A stretch of DNA of 64,000 nucleotides from Saccharothrix deserti. GTDB taxonomy: Bacteria > Actinomycetota > Actinomycetes > Mycobacteriales > Pseudonocardiaceae. Below, in pieces: positions 7,352 to 17,900 of this stretch; positions within the stretch are counted from its first letter, which is position 1, and every line of letters starts with the position of its first letter. The DNA is taken from contig NZ_VKAB01000034.1 of NCBI RefSeq assembly GCF_009769385.1, positions 1-64,000 on the forward strand. The letters are read 5' to 3'. The notes under the pieces were generated by a model. That model did no database searches. It saw only the letters and a list, made by a program, of their open reading frames with translations, and was not told where the DNA came from. A program made the position numbers and the translations under genes.

Positions 7352-7753
7352 ATGCCTCTCAAGTCCGTAATCCTGTTCGCGCTGGCCGCGCTCGCCGAGA
7401 TCGGCGGCACGTGGCTGATCTGGCAGGGCTTCCGGGAGAACCGAGGCCTGCTGTGGCTCGCGGCCGGCGTCATCGCGCTCGGCTTCTACGGGTTCGTCGC
7501 GGCGCTTCAGCCCGACGCCAACTTCGGTCGCGTGCTGGCCGCCTACGGTGGGGTATTCATCCTCGGCGCGCTCTTGTGGGGCGTGCTCGTCGACAAGTTC
7601 CGGCCCGACCGCTGGGACCTGATCGGTGTCGCGATCTGCCTGGTCGGCGTTCTGGTGATCATGTACGCGCCGAACCGCCCGGCGGCGGGCGCCCAGGAAT
7701 CCGACGCACCGCCGCCATCGACCACTTCGGTCGCGCAACCCGACCCAGTGTGA
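7352..7753 (+). CDS. ynfA: YnfA/UPF0060-type small membrane protein
   Basis: 133 residues, with the UPF0060 signature clear throughout: [17 protein letters not shown], then [64 protein letters not shown]. Family members have four helices, about 110 residues, and have been linked to small-multidrug-like transport; the function here is not established. This copy has an extra polar tail of about 25 residues. GTG 7346 is an alternative start two codons upstream. Its stop is only four nt from the convergent PKS stop, so the two genes have no space for a terminator. Confidence 0.9.
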   Translation: MPLKSVILFALAALAEIGGTWLIWQGFRENRGLLWLAAGVIALGFYGFVAALQPDANFGRVLAAYGGVFILGALLWGVLVDKFRPDRWDLIGVAICLVGVLVIMYAPNRPAAGAQESDAPPPSTTSVAQPDPV

Positions 7754-7757
7754 GCAG

Positions 7758-10700
7758 TCACAACCTGATGATTTCCAAGTCGTCGGAGTCCGCGTAGTCG
7801 TCCGACGTCACGATGGTGCGCAAGGCGAGCTGCTTGCACAGCCCCTTGGCGATGTCCCGCACGGTGCTGCCGTCGAACAGGACCTCGCTGGGCAGGGCGA
7901 CGGAGAGGTTGTTGAGCAACCGGTCACGTAACCGCACGCTCATCAACGAGTCCAGTCCGAGGGTGCTCAGCCGCTTGTCGGCGAACCCCCCGCGCAGTTC
8001 CTCCCGGTCGACGGCGCTCAGGCCGAGCAGCACCGAGATCTCCCGCAACAGCATGGAGATCAGCTCGGCCTCGGCGGTGTCCGGGTCGGTGAGAGCCAGC
8101 ACGCTGACGTCCGGCAGTGCCGTGGTCTCCGCCGTCGGTCGTGCGACCGCGGTCAGGTTGGCGAGCAGGGTCCGCGACGCCGCGCCGGTGGTCGTCTCGG
8201 CGTAGCGGTCCCAATCGACCTTCGCGAGGCCGATTTGCGCCTGCTCGCTCCCGAGCACCGCGGACAGCGCCGCCGCTCCCTCCTCATCGCTGATCCCGTA
8301 CAGGCCGCTGCGGGCCAGTCGGGGCAGGAGGCCGTCGCGGGCGGCGATGCCGTCGTCCGACCACGGCCCCCAGTTCACGCTGGTGGCCGGCAGTCCCTGC
8401 GCCCTCCGGACCGTGGCCAAGGCATCCAGGAAGGTGTTCGCCACCACGTAGTTCGCCTGCCCGGCCGAGCCGGCCAGCGAGGCGAACGACGAGAACAACA
8501 CGAACAGGTCCAACTGCTTGCGGCGGGTCAGCCGGTGCAGGTTCCAGGCGCCGACCGCCTTGGCCGCCAGGACCTGCTCGTAACGGGGCCAGTCCAGGTC
8601 GACGAACGCCCCGTCGTCGGTGCCACCCGCGGCGTGCACCACACCGCGCAACGGTGGCATCGACTCGGCGATCCTGGCCAGCGCGTTCCGGAGGTCGCCT
8701 TCGTCGGTGACGTCGGCCATCAGGAGGACCACCTTGGCCCGTTGCCGGAGTCCGGTGACCCACTCCGGCGCCGGTTCGGGCCTGTGGCGGCCGACGAGAG
8801 CGATGTGCCGGGCGCCTTGCTCGATCAGGCGATGGGCGGTCACTCGACCGAGTGCTCCCCACCCACCGGTGATCAGGTAGGTGGCGTCGGCCCGCAGCGC
8901 GGCTCGGCGGCTCGGCGGCTCGGCGGCGACCAGTCGTGCCTGGAGCCACTCCCCGTCGCGCGCGGCGAGCCTGCCCGATCCCCCGAGGCCGACCGCGCGG
9001 GTCAACACCTCGAACGGCTCCGGCAGGGACGGACTGTCCCGGTCGACCTGGATCACACGCAGGTCCGGGTACTCGACGGTCAGCGCGGCGGCCAGTCCGG
9101 CAAGGGCCGAACGAGCCAGCCGCGGCTCGGATCCCGGCGTGCCGGCGGCGTTCTCGGTGCAGAAGACGATGGTCGGCCGCGTGCCCGCCATGTCGCGAAG
9201 GAGTCGGCGGAGTGGGTCCACGGCGCGTCGAGCCGAGTCCTCGAACCCCGCCAGGTCGTCGTTGAGGGGCGTCGAACCGATCACGACCACACCGGTCACG
9301 GATGCGGGGACGTCTTCCCCGGTGTGCACCGCGGTCGACACGCCTGCCGCCTGCAACCGGCGTTGCCAGCGGTGAGCGGTCTCCTCGTCCGGCTCCAGCA
9401 GCAGCCAGGTTCCGGCGAGAGCCACCTCGGTCGGTTCGGGCGCGGGCGTCCAGTCCACGGTGTACCGGCGCAGCGGCGGTTCGAGCGCGGCGTCGAACGG
9501 CCGCAGGGACAGGCCGCGCAGGTCGACCAGGACCTCACCGCCGATCGACATCAGCCGGAGGTCCACCAGGTTTTCGCCGCGCAGGCTCGCGTGGCACCAC
9601 ACGTCCCCGGTCAACGAACCGTGCACGGAAACGGATTCGACCGCCACGGGCACCAGCGGACGCGGCATGTCCGCGACGAACGCCGCCGCCACGTGGAAGC
9701 ACGCGTCCAGCACCACGGGGTGCAGCAGGTAGTCGCGGTCACCCGCCCTGCCGGTGTCGACGGTGATCCGGCCGAGCGCGTCACCCCCCGTCCGCCACAG
9801 GCGACGGACACCCCGGAACGCGGGGCCGTAGTCGAGGCCGGCGAGGGAGAACTTGGTGTAGAGCGCTTCGACGTCCTGCTCGGCGAGCGCCTCCACGAGT
9901 TCGGACACCGGGCGATCGGGCAGGGTGCTCGCGGCTCCGCGCCGCACCTGGCCGACCTGCACGCGTGGCACCCAGCGGTCACCGTCGTGGTCGCGTGCGA
10001 AGCACTCGACCACCCCCGTTTCCGGGTCGACCACGGCCTGCACCGCGACCGCGTGGCCTGGCGGCAGGGCCACGGCCGTCGTGAACCGCACATCCTCGAC
10101 GGTCCACACGTCGCCGCCGCCGAACACCGCTCGTGCCGCCGCCGCGACCCACTCGATCATGGCGGCGCCGGGCAGGAGGGGAACTCCTCCGACCACGTGC
10201 TGCTCGATGAACCACGGCCGCGCGGCGGTCAGCTGGGTCTCGAACCACTCGCGTGGCGCTCCCGCCACGTCCACCCTGGCGCCGAGCAGTGGATGCCCGG
10301 CCGTCGGCCGCTTCCGCGTCACACCGGCGGCGTACCAGTGGCGATCCGGACGCAACGGGTGGCCGGGCAAGGCAGTCGAGAGCACCGGTCCGTCGAAGGC
10401 CTGCCGGTCCAACCGCCCGCCCGCGACGTGCCAACCGGCCAAGGACAGGACCAGCCGTCGCTCGTCCTCGTCCTGGCGGTGGCCGCTGGTCAGCCAGGTC
10501 GCGTCGGACACGGTGCGCGGTCCGAGCGGGGACAGCACCGGCTCGGGGCTCATCTCGACGAAGTGGCGGACGTCGAGCCGGTCGAGCGTGCGCAGTCCCT
10601 CGGCGAACCGGACGGGCTGCCGGAGCTGGCGCACCCAGTGGTCGCCGGTCAGCTCGGCGGTCGGCAGCAGTTCGCCGGTGAGCGTCGAGACGATCGGGAT

Positions 10701-13700
10701 GCGCCCCGCGTGGTGCGCGACGCCACGCGCCTGCTGCGCGAAGGTGTCGATGACGGGGTCCATCAGCGGCGAGTGGAACGCACGCGTGACGGCGAGCCGT
10801 GTGACCTTGGCGCCACGCTCCACCCATCGGGTCGCGACGACGTCGGCGTCCGCTTCCGGGCCCGAGATGGTGAGGTCGTCCGGACCGTTGATCGCGGCGA
10901 CCACGACATTGCCGTCCTGGAGCTCGGCGATCAGCTCGTCGGTGTGGACGGTGTGCACCGCGTACATGGCACCGGGCGAAGTCTCCTGCATCAGGCGGGC
11001 GCGGAGCAGCACGAGCCCCAGTGCGTCGTCGAGGGACAGCACGCCTGAGACGCACGCGGCGGTGAACTCGCCGAGGCTGTGCCCGATCAGGTAGTCGGGC
11101 CGCACGCCGAACTCCTGCCACACCCGCGCGATGGCGTACTGCGTGGCGAACATGGCGGGCTGTCCGAAGCGGGTCTCCCCCAGATCGACCAGATCGCCCG
11201 GCTCCCGGGTGAGCGTGGGCCGCAACGAGACGCCGAGGTCGGACGAGATGATGACGTCGCAGGCGGCGATCGCGTCGCGGAACACCTCGTACCGCTGGTG
11301 CTGCGGCCTGGCCATGCCGATGCGCTGGAAGCCCTGACCGGGGAAGAGCCACGCCATGGGGCCCGGCCCGGTGTCCCTCGCGGTGCCGGTGAGGACGAAC
11401 GCGGACGGTGTGCCGGCGCGGTGCTCGCGGAGGGCTTCCGATGCTTCCTTCGCGGTGCGGGCGACGACTGTGGTGCGGTGCGGGAAGTGTGGCCGCCGGT
11501 GCGCGGCACGGCACAACGCGGCGAACTCCGGCTCGTGCTCGGCTTCGTCGAGGACGTCGGCCACACCGTCGGTCAGCTCGGCGAGGGCCCACTCGCTCTT
11601 CCCCGAGATCGGCAGCAGGCGCCAGGTGCCGGCCTGGTCGGTGTCGGTCGGGCTGCTGGGCAGGGGTGGCTGCTGGACGATCACGTGCGCGTTCGTGCCG
11701 CTGAAGCCGAACGAGCTGACGGCGGCGGCACGGGGTCGTTCAGGGTCGGCAGGCCAGTGCCGCGGTTCCGTCGGGATGCGGCATCGGGTGCCGTCCAGCG
11801 AGATGAGCGGGTTGAGCCGGTTCAGGTGCAGGTGAGCGGGTATCAGCCCGCGTTCGACGGTCAGCACGGCCTTGATGAGTCCGGCGACGCCCGCCGCGGC
11901 CTCCAAGTGGCCGATGTTGGTCTTGACCGAGCCGACCCACAACGGGTCGCGCGCATCCGGTGCCCCGTAGACACCGGCGATGCTGGACATTTCGATGGGG
12001 TCCCCGAGGCTGGTGCCCGTGCCGTGCGCCTCCAGGTACCCGATGTCGGTCGCGGCCAGGCCGGACGCCGCGAGGGCCTGTCGCATGACGGCTTGCTGCG
12101 CCAGCGAGTTGGGTGCGGTGAGGGTGTTGCTGTGGCCGTCCTGGTTGACGGCCGTGCCCACCACAAGCGCACGCACGCGGTCACCGTCGCGGTCGGCGTC
12201 CGATAGCCGCTTGAGGACGACGACGCCGCAGCCCTCGCCGCGGACGTAGCCGTCGGCGTCGGCGTCGAAGGTCTTGCAACGGCCGCTCGGCGACATCATT
12301 CCCGCTTGCGACAACGCCACCATGAGATCGGGGTCGAGCAACACGTTCACCCCGCCGACGATCGCGGTGTCGCATTCGCCGCGGCGCAGGCTCTCACACG
12401 CGTTGTGCACGGCCACCAGAGACGACGAGCACGCGGTGTCGATGGCGACGCTCGGACCGGTGAGGTCGAGGAAGTAGGAGATGCGGCCGGCGGCGATGCT
12501 CGCCGACGTGCCGGTCCCCGTGTAGGCGCCGGGCTCCACGTGGTCGCGGACCATCAGTTGCCGGTAGTCGTTGGTGCTGATGCCGACGAACACCCCGACC
12601 TTGGTGCCGGCGACGCTGTCCGCCGGGATCCCGGCGTCCTCCAGGGCACGCCACGCGGTAGTCAGCAGCAGCCGCTGCTGCGGGTCCATGGCGGCGGCTT
12701 CCTCGGCCGAGATGCCGAAGAACCGCGCGTCGAACCCGGCGACGTCCGGCAGGAAACCACCCCACCGCGTCGCACTGTGTCCGGCGACGGGCCCGCCCTC
12801 CCGGTACCAGGAATCGGTCGACCACCGATCCGCCGGCACCTCGGAGACCGCGTCCCGCCCTTCCGCGAGCAGCGACCAGAAGTTGCCGATCGAGTTGGCG
12901 CCGGGGAAGGCACACGCCATGCCCACCACGGCGATCGGCTCGTCCCGCGGCACGGCGATGTCCGTGGTGACCGGTCGCGGGCCGATCGTGAGCGCCACCG
13001 CGAGCCGGATGATCGTCGGGCTGCCGTACAGGGTCGCCGGTTCCACCGGCCGTCCGAGCCATGCAGCGAGGTCCCCGCTGAGAGCGAGCGCCGAGGCCGA
13101 GTCCAGGCCCATGGAGCCGAAGGTGGCGTCCATCGGGACGTCGGCCGGCGCCAAGCCGGTCTTCGCCGCCACTTGTGCCCGAAGCCAGTCCACCACTGCG
13201 GCGGTGTCGCGCTCCTCGACGACTTCGACCGGTGCTTCCCGCGTGGTCGGGCCCGCGATGTGCTCGACCTTGAGTTCGCCGCGCAGGTACGCCTGTTTGG
13301 TGAACTGCCGGCGGACCTTGCCGCTCGTGGTCACCGGCAGCGACGAGGGCCGGATGAACACCACGGTGTCGATCGCGACGTCATGCTCCTCGGTGACCGC
13401 ACCGCGAACCCGACGCGCTACTTCGTCCAGGTCGTAGTTGCCTCGTTCGGTGCGCTTGAGTTCCTGGACGACGACCAGGCGTTCCTCACCATCGGAGTCG
13501 ACCGAGAACGCGACGCCGAGCCCGCGGTTGAGCGCCGGGTGCGCGTCGGTCATCGTCAGCTCGATGTCCTGCGGGTGGTGGTTGCGGCCGCGGATGATGA
13601 TCAGGTCCTTCCGGCGGCTGGTCACGTACACCTCGCCGTCGATCAGGGCTCCGAGGTCACCACTGCGGAGGTACGGCCCGGCGCCGTCGGCGAGGTGCGC

Positions 13701-14957
13701 GCCGAAGGTGTCGGCTGTCTCCTGCGGACGGTTCCAGTAGCCGGCCGCGATGGTGCGCCCGCCGAGCCAGATCTCGCCCTCACGCCCCTCCGACAAACGC
13801 TCTCGTGTCTCGGGGTCGACGATCAGCAGCTCGGTGCCGCCCAACGAGGGACCGTTGCTGATGAGGCGTTGCCGTCGAGGTCCCGGCGTGCCCTCCGGCA
13901 CGACGTCGACCCGACCGCGCCCGAACCCCTCGACGTCGACCTCGATGACCCGGGCGCCCTCACGCGGCGGGTGTGTCGCCACCGCCAGGGTCGACTCGGC
14001 CATGCCGTAGGCCGTGCGGAAGGAACTCGGGCTGAACCCGCAGGAGGCGAACGCCTCGGCGAACCGGTCCAAGGAGTCCGCGCGGATCGGCTCGGCGCCC
14101 AGTGCCAGCACCCGCCACCGGCTGAGGTCCAGTGTTGCCTTCTCCTCCTCGGTGATCCGCTCACAACACAGGTCGAGGGGGAAGTTCGGGCTGAACGAGG
14201 CGGTCCCGCCGTACTTGCTGACCGCGTTGAGCCAGCGCAGGGGTCGTTGCACGAACACCGGCGGCGGGATCATGACCGTGGTGCCGCCGAGCAGCAACGG
14301 CATGAGCAGACCGGCGATGAGCCCGAAGTCGTGGAACAGCGGCAGCCAGGTGACCACGACGTCCTCGTCGTCGAGTCCGAGACCGGCGCTGAACAGCGCG
14401 GGCTGGTAGACGAGGTTGTCGTGGGTGACCACGACGCCGCGTGGCCGGCTCGTCGATCCGGACGTGTACTGGAGGTAGGCCTCGTCCTCGGGTCGGGTCG
14501 ATGGCGGCGCCCACTCGTGGTTCGCCGGTTGCGCGAGGTCCTCGACGGACAAGAGTTGGCAGCCGTACTCCCGCGGGAGGTGAGCCATCGGGCCGTCGGC
14601 GGAGGCGACGATCGCCAGCGCCGGGTCGCAGTCCTCCACCACGTGGTCGACCCGCTCGCGGTGGGTGCTCTTCGTCGGCGGGTTGAGCGGCACGGGAATG
14701 GCGCCGGCGTAGAGGCAGCCCAGGATGCTCAGCACGTACTCGACGCTGGTGGGCAACAGGATGATGACGCGTTGGCCGGCGAGGCCCGCGTGCTGCATCC
14801 GGGCGGCGAGTTCCCGGGCCCGCGCGTCGAGTTCCGCGTAGGTCAGGCGGGCTTGTTCGGTCTCGCCGTCGGCGAGCACGACCAGCGCGGTCTTGTCCGC
14901 GCGTTCGACCGCGTGCCGGCGCAGGACGTCGACCAGGAGGGGGTAGTCAGTGGTCAT
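7758..14957 (-). CDS. Type I polyketide synthase FAAL-ACP-KS-AT-DH-KR-ACP
   Basis: 2,399 residues. Domains in order: fatty acyl-AMP ligase 1-570 (YTSGSTS 164-170; [10 protein letters not shown] 204-213, typical of FAALs); ACP about 580-655 (GLDS, Ser620); KS about 672-1095 (Cys843 in DTACSSS, His978, His1017); AT about 1200-1490 (GHS1294LGE; RAFH 1392-1395, pointing to malonyl-CoA); DH about 1553-1825 (HxxxGxxxxP from His1587; D1751-x3-H1755); KR 2020-2210 (GGWGALG 2031-2037, S2157, Y2170, TDD 2113-2115, B-type-like); ACP about 2295-2375 (GLDS, Ser2337). There is no ER or C-methylation domain. It should activate a free fatty acid, add one malonyl unit and leave a 2-enoyl thioester. The last 14 residues are acidic ([14 protein letters not shown]) and could dock to the TubC domain of the NRPS. 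Its ATG overlaps the NRPS TGA (ATGA), so the pair is translationally coupled. Confidence 0.95.
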   Translation of the reverse strand: MTTDYPLLVDVLRRHAVERADKTALVVLADGETEQARLTYAELDARARELAARMQHAGLAGQRVIILLPTSVEYVLSILGCLYAGAIPVPLNPPTKSTHRERVDHVVEDCDPALAIVASADGPMAHLPREYGCQLLSVEDLAQPANHEWAPPSTRPEDEAYLQYTSGSTSRPRGVVVTHDNLVYQPALFSAGLGLDDEDVVVTWLPLFHDFGLIAGLLMPLLLGGTTVMIPPPVFVQRPLRWLNAVSKYGGTASFSPNFPLDLCCERITEEEKATLDLSRWRVLALGAEPIRADSLDRFAEAFASCGFSPSSFRTAYGMAESTLAVATHPPREGARVIEVDVEGFGRGRVDVVPEGTPGPRRQRLISNGPSLGGTELLIVDPETRERLSEGREGEIWLGGRTIAAGYWNRPQETADTFGAHLADGAGPYLRSGDLGALIDGEVYVTSRRKDLIIIRGRNHHPQDIELTMTDAHPALNRGLGVAFSVDSDGEERLVVVQELKRTERGNYDLDEVARRVRGAVTEEHDVAIDTVVFIRPSSLPVTTSGKVRRQFTKQAYLRGELKVEHIAGPTTREAPVEVVEERDTAAVVDWLRAQVAAKTGLAPADVPMDATFGSMGLDSASALALSGDLAAWLGRPVEPATLYGSPTIIRLAVALTIGPRPVTTDIAVPRDEPIAVVGMACAFPGANSIGNFWSLLAEGRDAVSEVPADRWSTDSWYREGGPVAGHSATRWGGFLPDVAGFDARFFGISAEEAAAMDPQQRLLLTTAWRALEDAGIPADSVAGTKVGVFVGISTNDYRQLMVRDHVEPGAYTGTGTSASIAAGRISYFLDLTGPSVAIDTACSSSLVAVHNACESLRRGECDTAIVGGVNVLLDPDLMVALSQAGMMSPSGRCKTFDADADGYVRGEGCGVVVLKRLSDADRDGDRVRALVVGTAVNQDGHSNTLTAPNSLAQQAVMRQALAASGLAATDIGYLEAHGTGTSLGDPIEMSSIAGVYGAPDARDPLWVGSVKTNIGHLEAAAGVAGLIKAVLTVERGLIPAHLHLNRLNPLISLDGTRCRIPTEPRHWPADPERPRAAAVSSFGFSGTNAHVIVQQPPLPSSPTDTDQAGTWRLLPISGKSEWALAELTDGVADVLDEAEHEPEFAALCRAAHRRPHFPHRTTVVARTAKEASEALREHRAGTPSAFVLTGTARDTGPGPMAWLFPGQGFQRIGMARPQHQRYEVFRDAIAACDVIISSDLGVSLRPTLTREPGDLVDLGETRFGQPAMFATQYAIARVWQEFGVRPDYLIGHSLGEFTAACVSGVLSLDDALGLVLLRARLMQETSPGAMYAVHTVHTDELIAELQDGNVVVAAINGPDDLTISGPEADADVVATRWVERGAKVTRLAVTRAFHSPLMDPVIDTFAQQARGVAHHAGRIPIVSTLTGELLPTAELTGDHWVRQLRQPVRFAEGLRTLDRLDVRHFVEMSPEPVLSPLGPRTVSDATWLTSGHRQDEDERRLVLSLAGWHVAGGRLDRQAFDGPVLSTALPGHPLRPDRHWYAAGVTRKRPTAGHPLLGARVDVAGAPREWFETQLTAARPWFIEQHVVGGVPLLPGAAMIEWVAAAARAVFGGGDVWTVEDVRFTTAVALPPGHAVAVQAVVDPETGVVECFARDHDGDRWVPRVQVGQVRRGAASTLPDRPVSELVEALAEQDVEALYTKFSLAGLDYGPAFRGVRRLWRTGGDALGRITVDTGRAGDRDYLLHPVVLDACFHVAAAFVADMPRPLVPVAVESVSVHGSLTGDVWCHASLRGENLVDLRLMSIGGEVLVDLRGLSLRPFDAALEPPLRRYTVDWTPAPEPTEVALAGTWLLLEPDEETAHRWQRRLQAAGVSTAVHTGEDVPASVTGVVVIGSTPLNDDLAGFEDSARRAVDPLRRLLRDMAGTRPTIVFCTENAAGTPGSEPRLARSALAGLAAALTVEYPDLRVIQVDRDSPSLPEPFEVLTRAVGLGGSGRLAARDGEWLQARLVAAEPPSRRAALRADATYLITGGWGALGRVTAHRLIEQGARHIALVGRHRPEPAPEWVTGLRQRAKVVLLMADVTDEGDLRNALARIAESMPPLRGVVHAAGGTDDGAFVDLDWPRYEQVLAAKAVGAWNLHRLTRRKQLDLFVLFSSFASLAGSAGQANYVVANTFLDALATVRRAQGLPATSVNWGPWSDDGIAARDGLLPRLARSGLYGISDEEGAAALSAVLGSEQAQIGLAKVDWDRYAETTTGAASRTLLANLTAVARPTAETTALPDVSVLALTDPDTAEAELISMLLREISVLLGLSAVDREELRGGFADKRLSTLGLDSLMSVRLRDRLLNNLSVALPSEVLFDGSTVRDIAKGLCKQLALRTIVTSDDYADSDDLEIIRL

Positions 14958-17900
14958 CGCTGTGCCTCCAGCACGGGTTCGATGTGGTCGCGCACCAGTG
15001 CCGCGACTTCGGCGACGTGCTGATCGGTCAGCAGGGTGTAGTGGGTGCCCGGCACGGCGACGCCGTCGGCCGTGCCGGTGGTGAGGGTGTGCCAACCCCA
15101 GGCGGTCTCGGCGGTGTGCGGGTGCTCGGCGAACTCGCTGACCGCACCGTCGGCGGCCCGCACGACGAGCACGTCGGCGCCGATGACCGTCGGCTTGTGC
15201 CGGCGGCAGGCGTGCACGACACCGGTGAACACGCTGAACGTGTTGGCCAGGTGCGCCTCGTCGACCGCGACGGCTCGACCCGCGCGGCGTTCGAGTAGAG
15301 CCAGACCGGCGCGCAACCGGTCCGGTTCGGCGACGGCCAGCAGTTCCGCGCGCTCGTTCGGCGTCGCGTCGTCCGCGCGGAAGCCCATGTCCAGGTCTTC
15401 GAGGAACCACAGGAGCATGGACACCGGGTCCACCTCGGGGACGGGCATCGGAGCGGGCGAGTCGAACACGAAGAGCCGGTCGACCCGTTCCCCGAGCAGT
15501 TCCAGCTGGTGCGCGACCTCGGCCGCGATCACCGCGCCCGATGACCAGCCGCCGAGCACGTACGGCCCCTGCGGCTGCACCCGGCGGATCTCGTCGACGT
15601 AGCGGGCGGCGAAGTCCGTCACCTCGGCGGGCACCTCTTGGCCGGAGTCCGGACCGGGTGCCTGCAACGCGTACCAGTCGGCGTCGACCAGCTCGGCCAG
15701 GCCCCGGTAGGCCAGGACGTTGCCGCCCGCGGGGTGGACCAGGAACACCTTCGTCGCGTCGTGCACCTGGCGCAGGGGGACCAGTGGTGACCAGTCCCGC
15801 GGCCGGCTGAGGTGTTCGCACAGCGCCGCCACGGTGCGGCCGGACAGCAGCGCGCCCAGTGACAGCCGCCTGCCCAGTTGCCGGGAGATCTGGCTGATGA
15901 CCCGCAGGCCGGCGAACGACTGGCCGCCGAGGTCGAAGAAGTCGTCGAAGACGCCGACGCGTGGCACTTCGAGCACCGACTCCCAGATCTTGGCGACGGC
16001 GGATTCGAGTTCTGTGCGCGGTGCGACGAACTCCCGGGTGGGTCCGGTGTCGGCGGGCGCCAGCGCGTCCAGCGCCCGTCGGTCGACCTTTCCGTTGGCG
16101 GTCAACGGGAGCCGGTCCACCACGGTCACGCTCGCCGGGACCATGTACCGGGGCAGCCGGTCGCCGAGGAACTCCCGCAGCCGGGTCCCGTCCACCTCGC
16201 TGCCGGCGGCGAACGCCACCAGCTGTCGTCCCGCGACGGTGTCCCGCACCGTAACGAGGGCCCTGGACACCGTCGGGTGCTGCGTCATCACGTGCTCGAT
16301 CTCGCCGAGCTCCACCCGGAAACCCTGGATCTTGACCTGGAAGTCCGCCCGGCCGAGGAACTCGATGGTGCCGTCGGGCAGGTAGCGCCCCAGGTCACCG
16401 GTCCGGTAGAGCCGCTCCCCCGTTTTCGGGTGCGTGACGAACGAGGCGTCCGTGCGTTCCTGGTCGTTGAAGTACCCGACGGCCACGCCGACGCCGCCGA
16501 TGTGCAGGTGACCGGGCACCCAGGTCGGCGCGTCCGCGCCCGTGTCGTCGAGCACGTGCCAGGTCTGACCACCCAGCGGCTTGCCGTACGGGATGCTGGT
16601 CCAGGCCGGGTCCACCTCGTCGACCGGGTGGTAGATCGACCAGATCGACGCCTCGGTCGCGCCACCGAGGCTGATCACCCTGGCGTTCGGCGCGACCCGG
16701 CGGATGCGGTCGGGCAGGTCGACGGGGATCCAGTCGCCGCTGAGCATGACCACACGCAGCGAGGGCAGGTCCAAGCCGGTCGCCTCGGCCTCTTCGACGG
16801 CCAACTGCATGAGAGCCGGCACCGAGTTCCACACCGTCACGCTCTCCGAGCGCACCGCCGACACCCACGCCCGCGGGTCGTGCAGCTCGGAGGGGTCGGG
16901 CAGCACCAGGGTCGCACCGGCCCGCACCACGCCGAAGACGTCGTAGACGGAGAGGTCGAAGCACAGCGAGGAGATGCCGAAGACCGCGTCACCCGCGCCG
17001 ATGCCGAAGCGGTCGTTGATGTCCACCACGGTGTTCAGAGGTCCTCGGTGATCGAGCGCGGCGCCCTTCGGCGTGCCGGTCGAGCCCGAGGTGTAGATGA
17101 CATAGGCGAGGTCCTGCGGTTGCCGGCGCGGCGCCGACTCGGCCGAGTGGTCCGCGACCTCCACACCCACCAGGTGGACCTCGGCGGCGGACAGACCGCT
17201 GATCCGGTCGCTCAGGGCAGCGACGGTCACCACGTGTTCGGCCTCGGTGACCTGCAACAGGTGTGCGATCCGCTCGCTCGGCCACTCCGGGTCGACCGGC
17301 ACGTAGACACCGCCCGCCTCCAGCACGCCCAGCACCGCGGCCGGCTGCTGCCAGCCCTTCGGCAGCACGACCGGGACCAGTGAACCCGCGCCCATGCCGG
17401 CGTTGCGCAGTGACGCGGCCACGTGGCCGCTCTGCTCGTGCAGCTCGCGGTAGGTCAGGGTGGCGGTCGGCGTGCGCACCGCGACGCGGTCCGGCGAGTT
17501 CGCGGCCCGCTCGGCGAGCGCGTCGTGCAGCAGGCCGTCCGGGACGTCGTGCGGCACCTCGTTCAGCTGCTTGCGGGCGACCAGCTGCTGCTCGGGCACG
17601 AGGTCGAAGGTGGTGCGCTGCCACATCGCGTCGTCGTGTGCCAAGCCGACGACCAGGCGGTGGAACGCCTCGAACATCGCGTCGACCACCCCGGTGGGGA
17701 ACATCGACTCGATCACGTCCCAGGCGATCCAGACGGTGCCGTCGTCCTGCTCCCAGAACTGGCAGTCGAGCAGCACCTGCGGGGTCTCCAGCGTGGAGAA
17801 CGTCGGCCGGTCGAACTTGCCCATGAACAGGCCGCTGCTGATGACGAACGGGCACGCCGCACGTCCCGGTGTCCGGCGGTGCTGGTTCAGCGCTTGCAGC

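Noticed and set aside
9180-9500. Possible enoylreductase in the PKS between DH and KR
   Set aside because: The roughly 200 residues there lack the ER NADPH motif and look like the structural half of the KR; the product should keep its double bond.
8235-11048. Long open frame (about 937 codons) antisense to the PKS
   Set aside because: It mirrors the PKS codons, is rich in Arg/Gly/Val/Gln/His without domains, and has no Shine-Dalgarno. High GC keeps antisense frames open.
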